From Hymenobacter metallilatus (GTDB taxonomy: Bacteria; Bacteroidota; Bacteroidia; Cytophagales; Hymenobacteraceae), in NCBI RefSeq assembly GCF_003944705.1, contig NZ_RWIS01000002.1, positions 1-64,000 of the forward strand: a stretch of DNA of 64,000 nt, read 5' to 3'. Below, in pieces: positions 60,901 through 64,000 of the stretch (position 1 is the stretch's first letter; each line of letters opens with the position of its first letter). The notes beneath the pieces are model-generated. The model worked only from the letters and a program-made list of their open reading frames with translations. It was not told where the DNA came from and did no database searches. Position numbers and translations under genes: made by a program.

Positions 60901-61562
60901 GCCAGGGCCAGCCGGTAGGTCCGCAGGGTGGTGCCGTTGGCTACTGCGGCCCGCTGGGCGGCCGTTAGCTCCGGCAATGGCTCGGTGCCGTCGGGCGAGG
61001 GAGTAGAGCACACAAACGGGAAAGCACCCTGGTTCATGGCGCGCCGCTCAAATACCAGGTGGGTGTTATTGCCCCGCTCCGCCGGGTCAATGTACACGGT
61101 ACTGCCTCCCGACAGAATCATGGCATGAAACCCCTCGGGGCTCAGGTCGAGGCGGGCCGTAGCGGCCGGGTCGTCGATGCCCTGGGCAGCATAGGTCCGG
61201 ATGCTGGGATACTTGGCTGCCAGGGCCGGTGCCATCACCGGCACCTGCACCACCCGAAACCGTTGGGAGGTACCATCGGGTAGGGGCAATGAAATAACGG
61301 TGGCCGAGCTGCGGGCACTTACGCTACGTTCCGCCGGCGCATTCTGGAGCGCAGCCCGTACCGCATCCAGCTGAACCGTAACAGCGCGGAAGTGCGACAG
61401 GGGCTGCGTGGCTTGTCGGGCAGAGGCGGGCAGCTGCGGCGCATCGGCCCACAGCACCCGTTGGGCCGATGCCGTAGTGGCGGCACCCAGGCCTGCCACC
61501 AGCAGGCTACCAGCCAGCAACGGCCGCCATGCCCCAGGAGAAAAAGTAAATGTTTTTTGCAT
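57975..61562 (-). CDS. secreted reprolysin-like metalloprotease with P domain and type IX sorting domain
   Basis: A 1195-residue protein. The signal peptide ends near residue 33 (TTASAQ). A propeptide follows (about 34-205). The metzincin catalytic domain (about 210-430) has HEMGHQFGADH (350-360), exactly HExxHxxGxxH, and the Met-turn TTIMAYAG (387-392). Ig-like domains (about 440-790), a fibronectin III domain, a proprotein convertase P/Homo B domain (about 870-1000, NIRISNLAITHPDVSELEI), a second fibronectin domain, and the type IX sorting domain (APNPSAGVFNVRI, then LSTGVYTL and VVRLLKE) follow. It is likely carried through the outer membrane. Confidence 0.93.
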   Translation of the reverse strand: MQKTFTFSPGAWRPLLAGSLLVAGLGAATTASAQRVLWADAPQLPASARQATQPLSHFRAVTVQLDAVRAALQNAPAERSVSARSSATVISLPLPDGTSQRFRVVQVPVMAPALAAKYPSIRTYAAQGIDDPAATARLDLSPEGFHAMILSGGSTVYIDPAERGNNTHLVFERRAMNQGAFPFVCSTPSPDGTEPLPELTAAQRAAVANGTTLRTYRLALACTGEYSTFHGGTKVGAMAGMVASVNRVSGIYEKELAVRLVIVPKNDTLIFLDASTDPYTNSSGSAMLNQNQTTVDARIGSANYDIGHVFSTGGGGVAQKPSVCVSGKARGVTGSSVPTNDAFDVDYVAHEMGHQFGADHTFNSQTGSCGGGNRAAVSAYEPGSGTTIMAYAGICGGDDIQPNSDPYFHSRSFDQIVAHITGLGNCSVNTATGNTPPVVNAGRNYAIPISTPFVLTGSATDANNDALTYSWEQYNLGPAGAPAAATGDAPLFRVFSPTSSPVRTFPRLADILNNTNTRGELLPSYGRRLIFRLVARDNRVGGGGVDYDSMNVVIVPTAGPFVVTAPNTATSWLVGAPQQVTWNVANTTQSPINAATVDVLLSTDGGLTYPTTLLANTPNDGCETVTVPASVAGSTRARIRVQATGGIFFDVSNLNFTLEAPSGPTFFLQGPGCSASALAFCPGASGSVSVSVGQLQNFSGAVALSATNLPAGVTVTYASPTVQAGAGTTATVSATSAAAAGTYVIRLTGTSGGVTRFQDISLTVQPSATQAAVITAPSATAGPTTLRPAITWAAVPNATAYEVQIASDAAFTNVIQSQTNLTATSFTPSATLQPSTTYYVRVRGLSPCGTAPFSAVTAFTTGVQACQNIVATNVPRPIPAGSTPTVTSVIAVSTTERVSNIRISNLAITHPDVSELEISLTNPAGRRVVLFSRACPGTTNLNLTFDDAATAALACPLSSGATVRPANSLGDLLNSSAAGNWTLTISDNNTSNGGTLTGWTLELCTVGEVPAAPSSLTTLAPTVTAALATIDMIWLDNSGNETGFEIERARSGGSFAKIATVPANTTFYTDQVTANGPYCYRVRAVNTTGVSGYSNESCQTVAGITAVRNAALLQGIEVAPNPSAGVFNVRIDNAQRGSITLRVTDALGRQVQAQTLTKGAAALQLPLDLSALSTGVYTLHFDMPNGSTVVRLLKE

Positions 61563-62034
61563 CGTATAAGAATGAAAGAAGAGAAAACCGATGGGGAGGG
61601 AAGGGAAAAATAGAGCGCCCCAAGTTAGAATTTTTGGTTAGGGATGCGGACGGTTAAGAAAGATATATTTTGAGTATTCGTTGATAATTTGGCTGATACT
61701 GAAGGATAACTAGCAAAATAGGGCACAGTTTAGTGGGAAATTATCAGGCCTGAGGGCTAATTATATCGTAAAAATCATATAAATATATTCAGGGAGTTGA
61801 AAGTCCGTTGTGCGCTATCCGGTGGCCGCTCGTTGAAGCATCTCTCCCGCCGGCTACCCCAGGTGTGAAGACGAAGCAGGAAAGATGCTCCACCTCACTC
61901 CGCATAGTGTTCAGAGAGGTTCCGCCAGACTTCCTAAACAGCTCCTTGGAGTCCCGGCCGCCCCATATACCTAGCAAAAAATTACCCGCTGCCAGTGGCA
62001 GCGGGTAATAGGTGGCAAGTAAAACGTGCGTTGG
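61563..62034. other. AT-rich spacer between two envelope genes
   Basis: This 472-base gap is clearly more AT-rich than the coding regions, at least to 61800. It has degenerate pieces of repeat type (GAAGCATCTCTCCCGCC and GATGCTCCACCTCACTCCGC, 61834-61902), like the words at 39290-39325. The hairpin at 61981 lies at its left end for the next gene. No gene or clear promoter was recognised. Confidence 0.5.
61981..62009 (-). terminator. hairpin after the DUF3857 gene
   Basis: ATTACCCGCTGCC and GGCAGCGGGTAAT pair around AGT. It lies 26 bases beyond the stop codon of the leftward gene. Confidence 0.8.
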
Positions 62035-63990
62035 CTACGCATCCGTTTTCAACAGCACGAGCTGGGCTTTATCGGCGGCACTCACTTTGCGCCGAAACTC
62101 CAGATAGGCCGGATAGTCGGTGCGGGCAAACCGGGTCCGGGGCATCACCAGGCGGCGCACGTAGCGGATACTGCCATCGGGCAGGGTCAGCAGCTGGCTG
62201 CTGTAGGTGCCAAATGGCGTGGTGAGCTGCACGGGCGCCGGCAGCTGCTCGGGGCGCAGGCTGGCCGGCAGGTGCAATACCACAGTATCCTGTTGGGTGA
62301 AGGCGTGGTCCAGCCACAGGTCGGTTTGCCGTTCCCCCACGGTGGCCTGGGGCGGGGCCATGCGGCTGAGCAGGTTGGGCGTGATGAACACCCGCTTGCC
62401 GCTGGGCGGGGCTAGGGCCGGCATGGTCAGCGCCAGATTCTCGGTGAGGCTGGGCACGGCCGCTTCCGGACCGGAATGCTTGAAGGCTACTTTGTTCAGG
62501 GTGAAGTTGGGCAGGGCCAGCCGGTTGCTGATGCGCTTTTTCTGCTCGGCCAGTTCCAGGCCCGGCAGTCCGGATACGCCGTCGTACTCCAGGCCCGTTC
62601 GGAGGGTGCGCAGCGTGGCGGTGGCGTCGCCGTTCACATCCAGAAACACGTTGGCCAGCCGCTCCCGGCGGTTTTCGGCGGCACCGTAGCGCGGCGTCGG
62701 AATCAGCTTGCCGCCCTCGGGCAACAGCAGCAGGGCGTGGCGGTTGCCCGTGAATCCCCCCATGTACCCAAACGGGTTAGTCTGGCTGGTGCATTCCAGC
62801 CACACGGTATCGGGCCGGGCGCTCTGGGCCAGGGGCACGCACAGCACCACGTGGTTGAACTGGGAGCTGGGAAAACTGGTAAGAACGTCCTGCTCATCGG
62901 AGCCCGCCTTCACCAGCGCCGCGTGGGCCTTGATGCCGGCGGCCCCCAGCAGGGCCTTGCAGTAGTTGGTCAGCGCCTTACAGTCGCCGTAGCCGTTGGC
63001 CGCCACCGACGAGGCGGGGAAAGTCTGCCAGCCGCCCAGGCCCAGCTGCACGGATATATAGCGGGTGTTAGCCTGTAAAAAGTGGTACACCTTCCGGATT
63101 TTGGCCCGCTCGTCGGTTTCGCCCTGCACCAGCGCTGCAATACCAGCCTTAATGGCCGGGGGCAGCTCGTCGCGGCCGGCGTTCAGGTCATAGGTCCAGC
63201 GGCTGAGGTCGGCCCAGCTGCTGAGGTGGCCGGCGTGGCCCTGCACCTCAAACTCGGCCGGCGCCGTGAATACGGTCGGGGTCAGCTCGGCTACCGGGGG
63301 CGCGTCGGCTTCTTCTTCGCGGGCAGCCAGGTCGTGCACCTGCCACTCGTATACCTCCTGGCTGCCCTGGGTACGCTTGGCCTGGGCTGTGCCGGCGGGC
63401 AGGTGCTGCTCTTGGTAGCGTAGGGCCATACCGGCCGGCATGGTTACTTTAAAGGATGCCTGCTCCACGGCCAGCTGCTCCACCGGCTGGGGCCGCCAGG
63501 TAGAGTAGAACAGCGGGTTATCGGATACCACCTCGTACTCAAACTCCACCGTGTAGGGGTAGGTGGGCTGGCTGAGGTCGGCCACGCGGCCCCGGGCATC
63601 GGTAGCCAGGCTAAACCCATCCGAGAGGCTGATGTCGTGGATATCCTGGCTCCGCAGCTGCCGCAGCTGGCGGCCGGCGGCATCGTATACCGCCCCCCGA
63701 AAGTAGCTGATGGTGTTGAGGGAGCTGTAGTACACCAGCTCCGAGGCCCAGCGGGCCCCCACCTCATCCAGAATGGTAACGGCGCGGCGGGTGGTTTCCA
63801 CGGTGCGCCCCACCGATTTTACCAGTAGTGCTTCTTCCTGCCGCCGAATAACAGCGTGGGCGTTTTCGCGCAGGGGAGCGGGCAGGTCGGCTACGGCATA
63901 TTTAGGCGCCGGACCGTAGGCCCAGGCCGGGGCGGTGGGCAGCAGGAGGCAGCCGGTACCGGCCAGCAGCAATGAAAGGAACGTACGCAT
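62035..63990 (-). CDS. DUF3857 and transglutaminase-like domain protein
   Basis: A 651-residue exported protein. The signal peptide spans about 1-24. The DUF3857 domain (about 55-240) is a beta-rich module; the transglutaminase-like domain (about 280-430) has the catalytic Cys in NGYGDCKALTNYCKALL, a His in FNHVVLCV and an acidic residue in WLECTSQ (Glu instead of the common Asp). A C-terminal beta region (about 450-650) follows. It is probably in the periplasm or on the outer membrane. The gene starts 10 bases before the window end, so its promoter is not seen. Confidence 0.85.
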   Translation of the reverse strand: MRTFLSLLLAGTGCLLLPTAPAWAYGPAPKYAVADLPAPLRENAHAVIRRQEEALLVKSVGRTVETTRRAVTILDEVGARWASELVYYSSLNTISYFRGAVYDAAGRQLRQLRSQDIHDISLSDGFSLATDARGRVADLSQPTYPYTVEFEYEVVSDNPLFYSTWRPQPVEQLAVEQASFKVTMPAGMALRYQEQHLPAGTAQAKRTQGSQEVYEWQVHDLAAREEEADAPPVAELTPTVFTAPAEFEVQGHAGHLSSWADLSRWTYDLNAGRDELPPAIKAGIAALVQGETDERAKIRKVYHFLQANTRYISVQLGLGGWQTFPASSVAANGYGDCKALTNYCKALLGAAGIKAHAALVKAGSDEQDVLTSFPSSQFNHVVLCVPLAQSARPDTVWLECTSQTNPFGYMGGFTGNRHALLLLPEGGKLIPTPRYGAAENRRERLANVFLDVNGDATATLRTLRTGLEYDGVSGLPGLELAEQKKRISNRLALPNFTLNKVAFKHSGPEAAVPSLTENLALTMPALAPPSGKRVFITPNLLSRMAPPQATVGERQTDLWLDHAFTQQDTVVLHLPASLRPEQLPAPVQLTTPFGTYSSQLLTLPDGSIRYVRRLVMPRTRFARTDYPAYLEFRRKVSAADKAQLVLLKTDA

Positions 63991-64000
63991 AGCCCGTTAG

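Overview
The window is chromosomal DNA of a GC-rich member of the Bacteroidota, most likely Hymenobacter or a close relative in the Cytophagales. The evidence is: promoters of the Bacteroidota type (TTG, 19-20 bases, TAnnTTTG) seen complete at tRNA-Gln, rpsT, atpD and a histidine kinase gene; almost no Shine-Dalgarno sequences; a protease with a type IX secretion C-terminal domain; an S46 dipeptidyl-peptidase; an IPExxxVDY protein beside the acpP-fabF-rnc block; atpDC apart from the other ATP synthase genes; and a hexapeptide/aminotransferase/phosphoglycosyl-transferase set like pglCDE. The genus is an inference from style and gene content, not from a search.

Layout. 0-6 kb: the start of an IS1-type transposase cut by the window edge, the ammonium transporter amtB, a ZIP-type metal transporter, a small membrane protein, an endonuclease III-like protein and a Gly/Tyr-rich exported protein. 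6-11.4 kb: two histidine kinase/single-domain response regulator pairs either side of a SpoU-type RNA methyltransferase. 11.4-18.8 kb: nagA, a lipoprotein, acyP, a DUF2071 protein, typA, msrB, a DUF3050 protein and a small lipoprotein. 18.8-28 kb: mostly housekeeping genes (metG, pth, rplY, prs, tRNA-Gln, atpDC, a Cys/Met-metabolism PLP enzyme) after an Ala/Lys/Pro-rich protein. 28-31 kb: three glycan genes. 31-45 kb: ispE, an EamA transporter, an LptF/G permease, tgt, a glycosyltransferase overlapping a sigma factor gene, rsmG, an alpha/beta hydrolase, rpsT, pyk, the IPExxxVDY gene, acpP-fabF-rnc and an AT-rich orphan. 45-50.7 kb: nadE, a VapBC45-like toxin-antitoxin pair, lgt and fba. 50.8-64 kb: a propeller-like lipoprotein, yidD and secreted or outer-membrane proteins (S46 peptidase, two beta-barrel candidates, a reprolysin-like protease with a sorting domain, a DUF3857/transglutaminase protein).

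The most unusual feature is in the spacers. About twenty intergenic gaps hold long inverted repeats with 15-43 base arms, often perfect, several starting or ending on the stop or start codon of the neighbouring gene. They fall into recognisable sequence families, including low-complexity families built from short repeated words. One family resembles a stretch inside the nadE coding region, and two spacers have an ordinary terminator nested inside the outer repeat. No CRISPR array, rRNA operon, prophage or replication origin was seen.
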